A stretch of DNA of 64,000 nt from Rubrivirga litoralis (GCF_031846415.1 NZ_JAVRHT010000004.1:62001-126000), one strand, 5' to 3'. Numbered from the stretch's first letter, positions 1-9,454 are shown. Program-made: numbers and translations. The notes: a model not told the origin generated them from the sequence alone.

Positions 1-2
1 GG

Positions 3-1736
3 AAAGGGGTCCTCGTGCTGGCCGTCGCCGCGCTCGCGTCGCTCTCGTTGCGGCGCGCGCCCGCGGCGGCGCGGCACGGCGTGTGGGCGGCGGCGCTCGC
101 GGCGCTCCTGGCGCTGCCCGTGCTCGAATCCGCCGGGCCGGCGTGGCGGCTCCCCGTGCTCCCCACCGCCGCCCCGCCCGCGTTCGGGCTGGCCGCCCCG
201 CCCGCGCCGCCGCCGGCCCCTCTGCCCGCCCCGCCGCCGCCGCCCCCACCTCCTGTTCCGCCGCCGCCTCCCGCCCCGCCGACCTGGGCCGCGCCCGTAG
301 CGCACGCTGAGGGAGAGTACAGGGCCGCGGCGTTTGACGAGGAGATGCGCGCTCACGACGCCCAGGTAGCGGCGTTCGACGCCGAGATGGCCCGCCTCGA
401 CGCCGAGGCCGCCGGCGCGTGGGCCGACGCCGCCCCGCCCGCCGGCGGGGGCGGGGCGGGGTGGGAGCGGTGGCTGGCCGGCGCCTGGGCGCTCGGCGCG
501 GTCGCCGTCGCGCTGGGGTGGGCCGTCGCGTTTCTCGCCGCCCGCCGCCTCGTGGCCGCGGCCGAGCCCGAAGCGGACGAAGAGTGGGCCGTCCTGTTCG
601 AGCGGGCGCGGCGGCTGACCGGCCTCCCCCCGACGGTCCGCCTGCTCCGGTCCGACCGCCTGTCCGTCCCGATCGCGTGGGGTTGGGGGGGCGGGGCGGT
701 CGTGCTCCCGGCCCAGGCCGACGGGTGGGCCGAGGGCCGCCGCGAGGCCGTCGTGCTCCACGAGCTGGCCCACCTCCGCCGCCGCGACGCCTGGACGCAG
801 GCGCTCGCGCAGGCCGCGCTCGCGGTCCACTGGCCGAACCCGGGCGCGTGGTTCGCCTACCGCCGGTTCCTCGACGCCCGCGAAGAGGCGTGCGACGACG
901 CCGTGATCCGGGGTGGGGCGCGGCCGTCGTCTTACGCCGAGCACCTGGTCGGCGTGGCGCGCGGGCTCCGGCGGGGCGGGGCGGCGCTCGCGGCCGTCGC
1001 GCCGATGGCGCGGCGGTCCGGCCTCGAAGCCCGCGTCCGCTCGGTCCTGGACCCGACGCGGCGGCGGAAGCGGTTGGGCCGGGCGTCGCTGGCGGTGACC
1101 GTCGCGCTCGCGCTCGCCGTCGTCGTGCCGCTCGCGGCCATGCAGCCGGTGGAGCGCCCGGGCGGGGCGGCGGCCCACGTCCCGATGCCCGCCCCGCCCG
1201 TGGCGGCTCCCGCCCCGCCCGCCGTGCCCACCCCGCCCGTCCTGGAGGCGCTCGCCGACACGCTCGACGCTCTCGACGACGCCGAGGTCGCGCTCGACGA
1301 GGCTGAGGCGCAGCTCGACCGCGCGTCGGAAACCCTCCACGCCGCGTCGGACCGCCTCCGCGCCTCGCGCTCTGGCGGCGCGGGCGGGGCGGCCCTCGAC
1401 CTCCAGTCGATGAGCCTGGACGCCGCCGAGCGCGCGCTCGCGGACGTGGACGTAGCCCAGGTCGTCGCCGACGCGCTCGACAGTGTCGAGGGCGTGGAGC
1501 TGGACGCGGAGTGGCGGGCCGAGATGGAGGCGGCGTTCGAGGAGGCGCGGTCCGAGGTCCGCGAAGCGCGGGACGAGCTCCGGCGCGCCCGCGCCGAAGC
1601 CCGCGCTCGTCCGCCCGGCCCGCCCCGCTCGGCGGCGCCGGACCGGAGCCCGCCGCCCCGCCCCGCCGCGTCGGCGGGCGCCGTCGACTGGGCGGACGTC
1701 GACCGCGCCCGGCGCGCCGCCGAGCGCCGCTACTAG
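3..1736 (+). CDS. M56 (BlaR1/MecR1-like) membrane metallopeptidase, 5' end outside window
   Basis: A membrane-embedded zinc peptidase of the M56 family, often paired with a BlaI-type repressor that would lie upstream of the window. The frame is open to the window edge and the usual first membrane helix is incomplete, so the true start is off-window; the first internal GTG is at 15. Numbering from that GTG, a long proline-rich stretch (about 51-92) is followed by a membrane helix (about 154-176). The zinc site HELAH lies at 249-253, with the downstream EEACDD segment that supplies the third ligand in this family. A further helix near 360-375 leads into an Ala/Glu/Arg-rich, probably coiled-coil periplasmic tail instead of a penicillin-binding domain. 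Substrate and signal are unknown. Confidence 0.8.
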   Translation, partial: KGVLVLAVAALASLSLRRAPAAARHGVWAAALAALLALPVLESAGPAWRLPVLPTAAPPAFGLAAPPAPPPAPLPAPPPPPPPPVPPPPPAPPTWAAPVAHAEGEYRAAAFDEEMRAHDAQVAAFDAEMARLDAEAAGAWADAAPPAGGGGAGWERWLAGAWALGAVAVALGWAVAFLAARRLVAAAEPEADEEWAVLFERARRLTGLPPTVRLLRSDRLSVPIAWGWGGGAVVLPAQADGWAEGRREAVVLHELAHLRRRDAWTQALAQAALAVHWPNPGAWFAYRRFLDAREEACDDAVIRGGARPSSYAEHLVGVARGLRRGGAALAAVAPMARRSGLEARVRSVLDPTRRRKRLGRASLAVTVALALAVVVPLAAMQPVERPGGAAAHVPMPAPPVAAPAPPAVPTPPVLEALADTLDALDDAEVALDEAEAQLDRASETLHAASDRLRASRSGGAGGAALDLQSMSLDAAERALADVDVAQVVADALDSVEGVELDAEWRAEMEAAFEEARSEVREARDELRRARAEARARPPGPPRSAAPDRSPPPRPAASAGAVDWADVDRARRAAERRY

Positions 1737-1851
1737 CCGAGCGACGCCGCTCGCCCCCTGGACCCGCGCCAAGAGCCTCTCGCCCCGTGTGCAGACGGGG
1801 AAGGGGTGGACTCCCTGTGGCCGCTCCTTCCACTCCTTGCACCCCGATTCC

Positions 1852-2676
1852 ATGCTCCGCCTCCTCCCGGCCCTCCTCTTCCTGACCGCCGCCGCGTGCG
1901 CCACGGCGCAGCCGACGCGGACGCTCGCCGGCGACGACTGGTGCGACGACGTCGAACGCGGGTGGGGCGGGGACCGCGACGAGCGGTTCGGCGCCTGCGA
2001 GGTCCGCGAGGTCATCCTCCCCGCGGGGAGCGTCGCCGTCGGGGGCCGCAACGGAGCGATCACGGTCCGCCCGTGGGACCGCCCCGATGTCCTCGTCCGC
2101 GCCCGGGTCTCCGCCCGTGGTCGGACGCAGGCCGAGGCCGACCGGCGCCTCCGCGCGGCCCGGCTCGACGTCGGCCGCGACGCCGTCCGCGAGCGGCCGC
2201 CGCGCCGCCCGAACGACGGCGACGTCGTCGCCTACGAGGTGTTCGCGCCCCGGCAGACCAACCTCTCGCTGCGGACGATGAACGGGGCCATCTCGGTCGA
2301 GGGCATGGCCGGCGCCCTCGACGTGCAGACGATGAACGGCGGGCTCAGCCTCCGCGACGTGGCCGGCGCCGTCCGCGCGCGGACGATGAACGGGGGCATC
2401 GACGTGGCCGTCGGCGGGCGGGGCGGGGTGGGCGCCGGGCTCGACCTCGAAACGGCGAACGGCGGGATCTCCGTCGCCCTCCCCCGGGGCTACTCGGCCG
2501 ACGTCGTCGCCTCGACACAGATGGGCCAGATCTCGACCGAGGGCGTCGCGCTCGACGCCGAGCGCCGGGACCGCGGCCAGTTCGGCGACCGGCTCGCAGG
2601 GCAGATCGGGGCGGGCGGGCCGACGCTCTCGGCCGTCACGCAGCGGGGCGGCATCTCCATCCGCGCCGCCCGATAA
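1852..2676 (+). CDS. DUF4097-like repeat protein, probable lipoprotein
   Basis: A 274-residue exported protein. The N-terminus is a hydrophobic signal ending in TAAAC, a plausible lipobox with the cysteine near residue 16. The body carries repeated short beta-strand units with the recurring words TMNGAI, TMNGGL, TMNGGI and TANGGI. This is typical of DUF4097/adhesin-like right-handed beta-helix proteins of Bacteroidota, which often accompany M56 or anti-sigma modules. It follows the M56 gene by 115 bp on the same strand, so the two may be co-transcribed. The ATG was chosen because the signal peptide begins there. Function is unknown. Confidence 0.7.
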   Translation: MLRLLPALLFLTAAACATAQPTRTLAGDDWCDDVERGWGGDRDERFGACEVREVILPAGSVAVGGRNGAITVRPWDRPDVLVRARVSARGRTQAEADRRLRAARLDVGRDAVRERPPRRPNDGDVVAYEVFAPRQTNLSLRTMNGAISVEGMAGALDVQTMNGGLSLRDVAGAVRARTMNGGIDVAVGGRGGVGAGLDLETANGGISVALPRGYSADVVASTQMGQISTEGVALDAERRDRGQFGDRLAGQIGAGGPTLSAVTQRGGISIRAAR

Positions 2677-2724
2677 CGTCATCGTGGAAGGCGTGGAGGC
2701 TGTTTGGTAGAGGCCCCACATTCT

Positions 2725-2883
2725 CCTCCCCCCAGCGGGGGAGGCCGGGAGCCGCAAGGCCGGCGCAGCCAACCGTCAGGTCGGCGCAGCCAGGGGGGAC
2801 CGGAGTCGGCCGCCCCGCCCGCACGTCGATTCCGATCCCCCTCCCCGCCCTTTGGGTCCGGCCCTCCCCCGCTGGGGGAGGGG
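2725..2883. repeat. intergenic hairpin pair with CGCAGCCA direct repeat
   Basis: This fills most of the 327-bp gap between the DUF4097-like and DUF5916 genes. Two short hairpins, CTCCCCC-AGC-GGGGGAG near 2727 and CTCCCCC-GCT-GGGGGAG near 2864, are also inverted copies of each other. Between them the word GGCGCAGCCA occurs twice. It resembles a REP/BIME-type dispersed element. Related words occur at 8213-8292 and 25651-25706. No gene is visible here. Confidence 0.55.
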
Positions 2884-3003
2884 AACCCCAAGCAGCCTCT
2901 TGGAGGCAGATCATTTTTGTGGATGTACGTGCTAATTTTTTAGCATCTGCCTGTAACCCCCGCCCCGCCCCTTCCGTCTCTCGGCCACACCCGCCCCGCC
3001 CCG

Positions 3004-5706
3004 ATGCGTCTCGCCCTCCTCCTCGCTCTCGCCGCCCCGCTCCTGCTGGCGCCCCCCGCGGCCGCCCAGACAGCGGCCGACTCGGGCGCGGCGCCCGACC
3101 TCCGGCCCCAGATCGCCGCGGCGGCCGTCGAGCCCGGGGCCGTCGACCTCGACGGGCGGCTCGACGAGGCCGCGTGGGGCGGGGCGGCCGTCGCGAGCGG
3201 GTTCGTGCAGCAGCGGCCGACTCCGGGCGCGGCGCCTTCCGAGCCCACCGAGGCCCGCGTGCTCTACGACGCCAAGGCCGTCTACGTCGGGATGCGGATG
3301 GTCGACAGCCGCCCCGCCCAGATCGACGCCCGCCTCGGCCGCCGCGACGCGTTCCTCGAGACCGACTGGGCGACCGTCATGATCGACTCGTACGACGACG
3401 ACCGGACGGCCTTCATGTTCAGGGTCAACCCGGCCGGCGTCCAGGTCGACCGCCTCCTGTTCGACGACGTCAACGAGGACCAGAGCTGGGACGCCGTGTG
3501 GGACGTGGCCACGTCGCGCGACGAGGGCGGGTGGACGGCCGAGTTCCGCATCCCGCTCTCGCAGCTCCGGTTCGCGGGCGGGGCGGCGGTCCAGACGTGG
3601 GGGCTCAACGTCCAGCGCGTCCACTTCCGCACGGGCGAGACGTCCCTGTGGGCGCCCGTGCTCCCGAGCGACCCGGGCTACGTGAGCCGGTTCGGGACGC
3701 TCGCCGACCTCCGCGGCCTCGCCCCGCCCCGCCAGCTCGAGGTCGTCCCCTACCTCGCCGCGTCCGTCGAGCGGGCGCCGGGCGACGCGGCCGACCCGTT
3801 CTTCCGCGCCACCGAGGCCACGCCGCGCGTCGGCGCCGACGTCAAGTACGGGATCACGTCGGACCTCACGCTGACGGCGACCGTGAACCCCGACTTCGGC
3901 CAGGTCGAGGCCGACCCGGCGCAGGTGAACCTGGGCGGGTTCGAGCTCTTTTTCCAAGAGCGCCGGCCGTTCTTCGTCGAGGGAACGGACGTGTTCAGCC
4001 TCCGGCCCCGGCGCTTTTTCTCGAACAACCGGCCTAACCTGCTTTACACCCGGCGGATCGGGCGCGCTCCGCAGCGCCGCCAGTTCGTGCCGGCCTCGGT
4101 CTCCGACGCCGCCACCGACGGCGGCGCCGTCTACACCGACGCCCCGCAGCAGTCGACGATCCTCGGCGCGGCCAAGCTCTCGGGCCGCGTCGGCCGGTTC
4201 TCGGTCGGCGTCCTCAACGCGACGACCGGGAACGAGTACGGGCGCTACCAGGCGTTCGACGGCGCGGGCGGGGCGGTCGGGGGCGACGACCGCGTGCTCG
4301 TCGAGCCGCTCGCGAACTACCTCGTCGGCCGCGCGCGCGGCACGTTCGGGCAGACGATCGCCGGCGGCCTCCTCACGTCGGTCGTCCGCGACACGGGCGA
4401 CCCGGCGCTCGGCGCGCTCCTCCCGACGATGGCGACCGTCGCCGGCGCCGACGTCGAGCACCGGCTGGGCGACGAGTGGCTCGTGAACGGCCAGCTCGCG
4501 GGGAGTCTGGTGACGGGCAGCGCCGACGCCGTCGCCCGCGTGCAGCGGGCGTTCCCGCGCCTCTACCAGCGGCCCGACGCCGATCACCTCTCGCTGGACC
4601 CGGCGGCTAGGTCGCTGGCCGGCTTCACGGGCGAGGTCAACGTGCTGAAGGCGGGCGGCGAGCACTGGCTCGGCGGGCTCCACGCGGGCGCGACGTCTCC
4701 CGGCTTCGACGCCAACGAGCTCGGGTTCCAGTCCCGGGCCGACTTCGCCAACCTGGGCCTCGTGGTCGTCTACCAGGACAACGAGCCGGGCGGGGGCCTC
4801 AACCGGTGGAACGCGAACGCCTTCCTGGGCCTCGGCGGCACCTTCGGCGGCGACCGGACGGCCACGTTCGGCGGCCTCGAAGGGAGCTTCCAGACGAAGG
4901 GCTTCTGGGGCGCCAACCTCAACTCGTTCGTCGGCGCGCGGACCGACGACGACCGGCTCACGCGCGGCGGCCCGCTCGCGACGAGCCCGGCGGCGGCCGA
5001 GGGCAGCGTCTACGCCTACTCCGACGACCGGCGGCCGGTCGCGGTGTCGGGCTTCGTCTACGGGTTCCGCGACGAGCTCGGCGGGTGGCGTCTCAGCGTG
5101 GACCCCGAGGTCGAGGTCCGCCCCGCCCCGGCCGTCTCGTTCGAGGTCGGCCCGAGCGTCTCGGTCGGCCGCAACGCGCGCCAGTACGTGACGGCGTTCG
5201 ACGAGCCGGCCGCCGCGGCCACGTTCGGCCGCCGCTACGTGTTCGCCCGGCTCGACCAGGCGACGCTCTCGCTGCAGGCCCGCCTCAACTGGACGTTCAC
5301 GCCCGACCTCACGCTCCAGCTCTACGCCCGCCCCTTCGTCTCGACCGGCCGCTACTCCCGCGTCCAGACGCTCGGCGAGCCCGGCCAGCTCCGGCTCCCC
5401 GTCTTCGGCGAGGACGCGGGCGGGGCGGCGGCCGAGAACGGCGACGGCTCGATCACGGTGACGCCCGGCGACGGTGGCGCGGCGTTCGACGTGGCCGAGA
5501 ACTTTACGAGCCGTGCGCTCCAGGGCAACGCGGTCCTCCGGTGGGAGTACCGGCCGGGCTCGGCGCTCTTCCTGGTGTGGCAGCAGCAGCGATCCGGCTT
5601 CGAGCCCGACGGCGCCCTCCGGTTCGGCCGCGACGTGGGCGGGGTGTTCTCGGACCCGGTCGCGAACGTGTTCCTCCTCAAGCTGAGCTACTGGCTGGGA
5701 GGGTAG
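3004..5706 (+). CDS. DUF5916 / CBM9-like outer-membrane protein
   Basis: A 900-residue exported protein with a signal peptide ending in AAAQ near residue 22. Residues about 40-230 form a carbohydrate-binding family 9-like domain (start DLDGRLDEAAW, later WGLNVQR). The remainder is the DUF5916 domain, with the hallmarks NPDFGQVEADPAQVNL and ERRPFFVEG. It ends in alternating beta-strands and a terminal aromatic-rich strand, as in outer-membrane barrels. Members of this family are common in Bacteroidota and Rhodothermota; their substrates are unproven, though a saccharide ligand is suggested by the CBM9 fold. The ATG directly follows CCGCCCCGCCCCG, the C-rich motif seen before many starts here. 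Confidence 0.8.
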   Translation: MRLALLLALAAPLLLAPPAAAQTAADSGAAPDLRPQIAAAAVEPGAVDLDGRLDEAAWGGAAVASGFVQQRPTPGAAPSEPTEARVLYDAKAVYVGMRMVDSRPAQIDARLGRRDAFLETDWATVMIDSYDDDRTAFMFRVNPAGVQVDRLLFDDVNEDQSWDAVWDVATSRDEGGWTAEFRIPLSQLRFAGGAAVQTWGLNVQRVHFRTGETSLWAPVLPSDPGYVSRFGTLADLRGLAPPRQLEVVPYLAASVERAPGDAADPFFRATEATPRVGADVKYGITSDLTLTATVNPDFGQVEADPAQVNLGGFELFFQERRPFFVEGTDVFSLRPRRFFSNNRPNLLYTRRIGRAPQRRQFVPASVSDAATDGGAVYTDAPQQSTILGAAKLSGRVGRFSVGVLNATTGNEYGRYQAFDGAGGAVGGDDRVLVEPLANYLVGRARGTFGQTIAGGLLTSVVRDTGDPALGALLPTMATVAGADVEHRLGDEWLVNGQLAGSLVTGSADAVARVQRAFPRLYQRPDADHLSLDPAARSLAGFTGEVNVLKAGGEHWLGGLHAGATSPGFDANELGFQSRADFANLGLVVVYQDNEPGGGLNRWNANAFLGLGGTFGGDRTATFGGLEGSFQTKGFWGANLNSFVGARTDDDRLTRGGPLATSPAAAEGSVYAYSDDRRPVAVSGFVYGFRDELGGWRLSVDPEVEVRPAPAVSFEVGPSVSVGRNARQYVTAFDEPAAAATFGRRYVFARLDQATLSLQARLNWTFTPDLTLQLYARPFVSTGRYSRVQTLGEPGQLRLPVFGEDAGGAAAENGDGSITVTPGDGGAAFDVAENFTSRALQGNAVLRWEYRPGSALFLVWQQQRSGFEPDGALRFGRDVGGVFSDPVANVFLLKLSYWLGG

Positions 5707-5737
5707 GGGGAATAGGAACGGGGAAATGGGAAATAGG
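5707..5737 (+). repeat. degenerate purine heptamer repeat after stop
   Basis: Directly after the stop codon of the DUF5916 gene the sequence runs GGGGAAT, AGGAACG, GGGAAAT, GGGAAAT. These are four seven-base units, two of them identical. It is one of the purine-rich heptamer tracts that follow stop codons in this window. Confidence 0.6.
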
Positions 5738-5880
5738 ACCGGGCAGAGGCGTTTCGAGGGACCGCCCCGCCCGAGAGCAGCGGGGCCGTCGCGAGGAAGA
5801 GGAATACCTCCCGCCCCGCCCTCGGGTCCTGGGGCGGGGCGGTCGCGCTCCTGGCGGAGCCGCGGGCGGGTCGAGCGCAT

Positions 5881-5921
5881 TCCCCAGTTCCTATCCCCAG
5901 TCCCCAGTTCCTCTTTCCCCT
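5881..5921 (+). repeat. CCCCAGT-type pyrimidine heptamers before start
   Basis: The sequence immediately before the ATG at 5923 contains three CCCCAGT units (5882, 5895, 5902) within a C/T-rich tract that also holds TCCTAT and TCTTTCCCC. This is the pyrimidine-rich counterpart of the purine tract at 5707-5737, and it occupies the place where a ribosome binding site would be. Confidence 0.6.
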
Positions 5922-5922
5922 C

Positions 5923-6903
5923 ATGCGCGCCCTCCGGTTCCACGAACACGGCCGTCCCGCCGACGTCCTCCGCCTCGACGACGTCCCGCGCCCCGAGCCC
6001 GGGCCGGGCGAGGTCCGCATTCGCCTGACGCACCGGCCGATCAACCCGTCCGACCTCTCGCTCGTGCGGGGGACGTACGGGCGCTCGCGCGGGCTCCCCG
6101 CCGTCGGCGGGAACGAGGGGGCGGGGCGGGTCGAGGCCGTCGGGCCGGGCGTGGACGGGCTCGCGGTCGGCGACCGCGTGGTGAAGCTGGGCGAGGCGCC
6201 GACGTGGCAGGAGGCCGTCGTGGTCGCCGCCGAGGACGCGCTGCCCGTCCCCGACGCGCTCTCGGACGAGGACGCGGCGCAGCTCTTCGTCAACCCGCTG
6301 ACGGCGCGGCTCCTGCTCGACGCCGCCCCGCTCGCGGCCGGCGACGTGCTCGTGCAGACGGCCGGGGCCTCGACCGTGGCCCGCGTGGTGACGGAACTGG
6401 TGACACGCCGCGGCGTGCGCGCGGTCGCCGTCGTGCGCAGCGACCGGCACGCCGACCGGCTCCGGGCGCTCGGCGCCGCCGTGGTCGTGGCCGACGGCGA
6501 CACGGACGAGGCGCGGAGCGCGCTCGCGGAGGCCGTCGGCGAGGGCGGGGCGGCGGCCGTGTTCGACCCGGTCGCGGGCGGGGCGGGCACGCTCGCGCTG
6601 GGCGCGCTCCGCGAGGGCGGCACGCACGTCGTCTACGGGGCGCTCTCGGGCGAGCCGCTGGCGGTGTCGCCGGCCGCGCTCATCTACCGTGGCGTGACGG
6701 TGCAGGGCGTGTGGCGGACGCAGTGGGCGTCGCGGGCGCCGCGCAGCGAGGTCCGCTCGGCGCTCTCGGACCTCGCCCGGCTGGCCGCCGAGGGCGCGTT
6801 CTCGCTGCCGGTCGAGGCGGCGTTCGACCTCGCCGACGGCGCCGAGGCCGCGCGCGCGGCGCAGGAGCGCGGGCGGTGGGGGAAGACGCTCCTCACCGGC
6901 TAG
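5923..6903 (+). CDS. zinc-independent MDR-family reductase (enoyl reductase / quinone reductase type)
   Basis: A 326-residue medium-chain dehydrogenase/reductase. The N-terminal catalytic domain carries PINPSDLSLVRGTYG, typical of the trans-2-enoyl-CoA reductase (MECR/ETR) subgroup. The expected zinc ligands are absent. A Rossmann cofactor domain spans about 130-260, with AGASTVARVV in place of the usual glycine-rich loop. It probably reduces an enoyl thioester or quinone with NADPH; the exact substrate cannot be read from sequence. It stands alone on the plus strand, converging on the minus-strand gene at 6922 with only 18 bp between the stops. Confidence 0.8.
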   Translation: MRALRFHEHGRPADVLRLDDVPRPEPGPGEVRIRLTHRPINPSDLSLVRGTYGRSRGLPAVGGNEGAGRVEAVGPGVDGLAVGDRVVKLGEAPTWQEAVVVAAEDALPVPDALSDEDAAQLFVNPLTARLLLDAAPLAAGDVLVQTAGASTVARVVTELVTRRGVRAVAVVRSDRHADRLRALGAAVVVADGDTDEARSALAEAVGEGGAAAVFDPVAGGAGTLALGALREGGTHVVYGALSGEPLAVSPAALIYRGVTVQGVWRTQWASRAPRSEVRSALSDLARLAAEGAFSLPVEAAFDLADGAEAARAAQERGRWGKTLLTG

Positions 6904-6921
6904 GCGGGCGGGGCGGCCCCG

Positions 6922-7515
6922 CTATGCGTCGTCGTCGTCCCCATCGCCGTCGTCTCCGTCTCCGTCGTCTCCGTCGGCCGCGATGTCGGCGTCGGCCTCG
7001 CCGTCGACGAGTCCGATAAGGTTCTTGATCGCCCCGTGGATCGTGATCATGACGGCTACGAGCGCCCCGCCCACGAGTGCCCCGGCCCCGGCGATCACGT
7101 AGTAGAGGACGGTGTACACCGTGTCGCTCACCCCGCCCTCCTGGAACGGGATGGCGAGGACGAGGAGGACGACGGTGGCCGCGCTGAACACGGAGACGGC
7201 GATCGTGGCCGCCTGGCGGATCTGGCCGTAGAACTGGCTCTTGATCGGCTCGTCGGACGTCATGCCCAGCATGGTGAGCATGAGCGTGAGCGTCGTCGAG
7301 CTCGCGATCATGGCCGTCGAGAACAGCGACCGGGCCGTCGGCAGGACGGCTTCGAGGAGCGAGCGGGCGTTGTCGCCGCTGAGGCCGCTGAGCCCGACCG
7401 TCACCACGCCGACGCCCATGACGAGGGCGGCCACCCCGCCCCCGACGAGCGCCTGGCGGAGGAGGGTCCGGTCGATCGACGAGTGGTCGTCGTCGGAGGA
7501 GTGGTCGTCGGGCAT
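6922..7515 (-). CDS. hypothetical membrane protein with Asp-rich tail
   Basis: A 197-residue protein I do not recognise. An Asp/Ser-rich N-terminus (DDHSSDDDHSS) precedes four predicted membrane helices (about 22-44, 58-85, 103-125, 135-160). The C-terminus is a low-complexity acidic tail (DGDDGDGDDGDGDDDDA) encoded by short GTC/CGTCTC-type tandem repeats that could vary in length. The ATG at 7515 was chosen because longer starts would run into the upstream spacer. Acidic tails suit a halophilic or marine cell. Confidence 0.6.
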   Translation of the reverse strand: MPDDHSSDDDHSSIDRTLLRQALVGGGVAALVMGVGVVTVGLSGLSGDNARSLLEAVLPTARSLFSTAMIASSTTLTLMLTMLGMTSDEPIKSQFYGQIRQAATIAVSVFSAATVVLLVLAIPFQEGGVSDTVYTVLYYVIAGAGALVGGALVAVMITIHGAIKNLIGLVDGEADADIAADGDDGDGDDGDGDDDDA

Positions 7516-7568
7516 AGGGGGGCACGGGGTCGGGGTGGGCCGCCCTGGAAGAACTGTGCCAGAGTCCG

Positions 7569-8069
7569 CTACCGACCGAACAGCCGCTTCAGCCCCTTGG
7601 CCGCCTCGGGGAGCACGAGCGGGACCGAGGCCAGCGACGCGAGCGTGGCCGACTGGCAGTACCAGCAGAGCGCCTTGTTCTCGGCCCACTCCTCGCGGCC
7701 CAGCGTGAGCGCGAACGCGGCGTCGCCGAGGACTTTGGCCGCGAGCGCGACCGGCAGCCACGGCGTGCGCTCGGCGCGGTCCTTCCCGCCGGCCCCGGCG
7801 AGGAGCGCCGTGATCCCGTAGCTCACGGTCATCATGAGGGCGTCGGGCGTGTCGTAGCGCTTGTAGGCGTAGTCGGAGGCGTCGACCTTGTCCGAGTTCC
7901 AGATCTTCCCCGGCAGGTCGGGGAGGTGCCGGATCACGCCGGTCTGGTAGAGCGAGACGACGACGCCGGCGAGCGCGCCGACGTTCGAGAGGGCGACGAC
8001 GGCGCGACGGCGCTTGAGGTCGTCGGTCTGGGCCGTGCGGAGCTGGCGGCTGAGGGTGGTCGGGTTCAT
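7569..8069 (-). CDS. vitamin K epoxide reductase (VKOR)-like membrane protein
   Basis: A 166-residue protein with several hydrophobic helices and one CWYC motif near residues 135-138, in the position of the VKOR active-site CxxC. The segment IWNSDKVDASDYAY resembles the loop that precedes the quinone-binding helices in bacterial VKOR-like proteins. Such proteins reoxidise periplasmic thiol oxidoreductases with quinone. I see no fused thioredoxin domain and no second loop cysteine pair, so the assignment is by resemblance. The start is directly preceded on the coding strand by CCACCCCGCCCGC. Lies 53 bp upstream of the acidic-tail membrane protein gene. Confidence 0.6.
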   Translation of the reverse strand: MNPTTLSRQLRTAQTDDLKRRRAVVALSNVGALAGVVVSLYQTGVIRHLPDLPGKIWNSDKVDASDYAYKRYDTPDALMMTVSYGITALLAGAGGKDRAERTPWLPVALAAKVLGDAAFALTLGREEWAENKALCWYCQSATLASLASVPLVLPEAAKGLKRLFGR

Positions 8070-8212
8070 GCGGGCGGGGTGGGGAGGGGCGGTCTCACGC
8101 CGCTCGCGCGCGGCCGGTCCGCGGGCGGGGCGGGTTGGGAGAAACCCCGACTACGCCGCCCCGCCCGCGCGGCCCGCCCCGGGTCCTCCGCCCGAGCGGC
8201 CTCTGCGACGTC

Positions 8213-8292
8213 CCCGTTCCCGCTGGGAGAGGGGCGGCGCGCAGCAGAGCCGGCCCCGGGCGCCGATCCGGGGGCGCAGCCAGGGTGAGGGG
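8213..8292. repeat. dispersed hairpin-type repeat remnant
   Basis: Within the 233-bp gap 8070-8302 the sequence has CCGCTGGGAGAGGGG near 8219 and GGGCGCAGCCAGGGTGAGGGG near 8271. These are the same type of arms and the same CGCAGCCA core as the element at 2725-2883. No gene is visible. Confidence 0.45.
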
Positions 8293-8302
8293 CGGGCTGA
8301 GC

Positions 8303-9454
8303 CTATGCCACCTCCACACGGAGCGCGTCGCGCGCGGCGCGCAGCCGGGCCTCCGCCTCGGCCGCTGTCGCGCCCGTCACCAGGACGTGGCCGACCTCTT
8401 CGCCCGACCCCGTCCGCGGGCCGACCACGTCGCCCGGCGCCACGCGGAGGACGACCTCCTCGACGCCCGGGAGCGCGCGGCACGCCTCGGCGCCCTCGGC
8501 CCTCGTCACCCGCCCCGCCCCCGGGTGGACGATCCACGCTGCCGCCGAGCGCGCGGCGTGGGCGGGGAGGCCAGGGTTGTCGCCCAACTCCGCCCGGAGC
8601 ACGGCCTCCCACGGGTCGACGCCGTAGGCGAGGCGGACGAGCGCCATCAGGTGCCCGCCCGGCGGACGCGCGGCCATCTCCCCGAACACGGGGCCGCCCG
8701 CGGTCTGGAACGCTTCGAGGTGCGTCATGCCGCGGTCGACGCCCAGCGCGCGCCGCGCGGCCTCGGCCAGCGCCCGGACGGCGTCCAGGCCGTCCGTCTC
8801 GGGCGGGGCGGGGAGGAGGCTGGCCCACGTGGGCACGACGTAGCGCGTCGCGTTGGTCCAGACCGACCCGCCCGCGCCGGTCTCGCTGCCGCCGAGTGTC
8901 TCGGCGCTCATCTCGACGCCGTCCACGAACGACTCGGCCATCCACCCCGGATCGAGCGCGTCCGGCACGTCGGCGCGCGTGCGGCAGACCGTGGCGCCCC
9001 GCCCGCCCGACCCGACGGCCGGCTTGACGACGAGCGGGAGGCCCAGCCGCTCGACGAGCGCGTCGGCGCTCAGGCCCTCCTCGGCCTCGACAACGTCGGC
9101 GCAGGCGAGGCCGGCGGCGCGGGCGGCCCGCTTCATCGCCCGCTTGTCGGTGCACGCGTGGGCCGCCTCGACCGTCAGCCCGTCCAGGCCGAGCACGGCG
9201 CGGAGGTGGGCGGCCGGGAGCACGGACCGCTCGGTGAGCGCCACGATGGCGGCGGGGCGGTGCGCCCGCAGCGACCGCGCCACGCGCCGCCACGCGTCGG
9301 GCGGGGCGGCAAAGGAGGCCTGGACGTGGCCGGCGAGGCGAGCCGCCCGGCGCGGCCCCGGCGGCGCCTCGGTCACGGCCACGGCGCCGAGCCCCAGCCG
9401 CTCGGCCGCGTCGAGCGCGCCGGCGCGGAGGCCGACCAGGACGACCGTGGTCAC
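8303..9454 (-). CDS. ATP-grasp domain protein
   Basis: A 383-residue ATP-grasp ligase-like enzyme. After a pre-ATP-grasp Rossmann-like domain (about 1-100) comes the ATP-binding core with LPLVVKPAVGSGGRGATVCR (about 145-164), followed by an EAFQTAGGPVFGEMAARPPGG segment (about 258-280) typical of the catalytic metal site. Relatives ligate an amino group to a carboxylate, often making dipeptides or modifying natural products; the substrate is unknown. The GTG start overlaps the stop of the upstream Xaa-Pro peptidase gene in a GTGA tetranucleotide, so the two are translationally coupled. That link to a peptidase fits a dipeptide-related role. Confidence 0.8.
   Translation of the reverse strand: MTTVVLVGLRAGALDAAERLGLGAVAVTEAPPGPRRAARLAGHVQASFAAPPDAWRRVARSLRAHRPAAIVALTERSVLPAAHLRAVLGLDGLTVEAAHACTDKRAMKRAARAAGLACADVVEAEEGLSADALVERLGLPLVVKPAVGSGGRGATVCRTRADVPDALDPGWMAESFVDGVEMSAETLGGSETGAGGSVWTNATRYVVPTWASLLPAPPETDGLDAVRALAEAARRALGVDRGMTHLEAFQTAGGPVFGEMAARPPGGHLMALVRLAYGVDPWEAVLRAELGDNPGLPAHAARSAAAWIVHPGAGRVTRAEGAEACRALPGVEEVVLRVAPGDVVGPRTGSGEEVGHVLVTGATAAEAEARLRAARDALRVEVA

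Noticed and set aside
2932..6627. A 1231-codon open frame on the minus strand
   Set aside because: It lies antisense to the DUF5916 and MDR reductase genes. Its translation is Arg/Glu/Val-rich with no family signature; long antisense frames are expected at this GC content.
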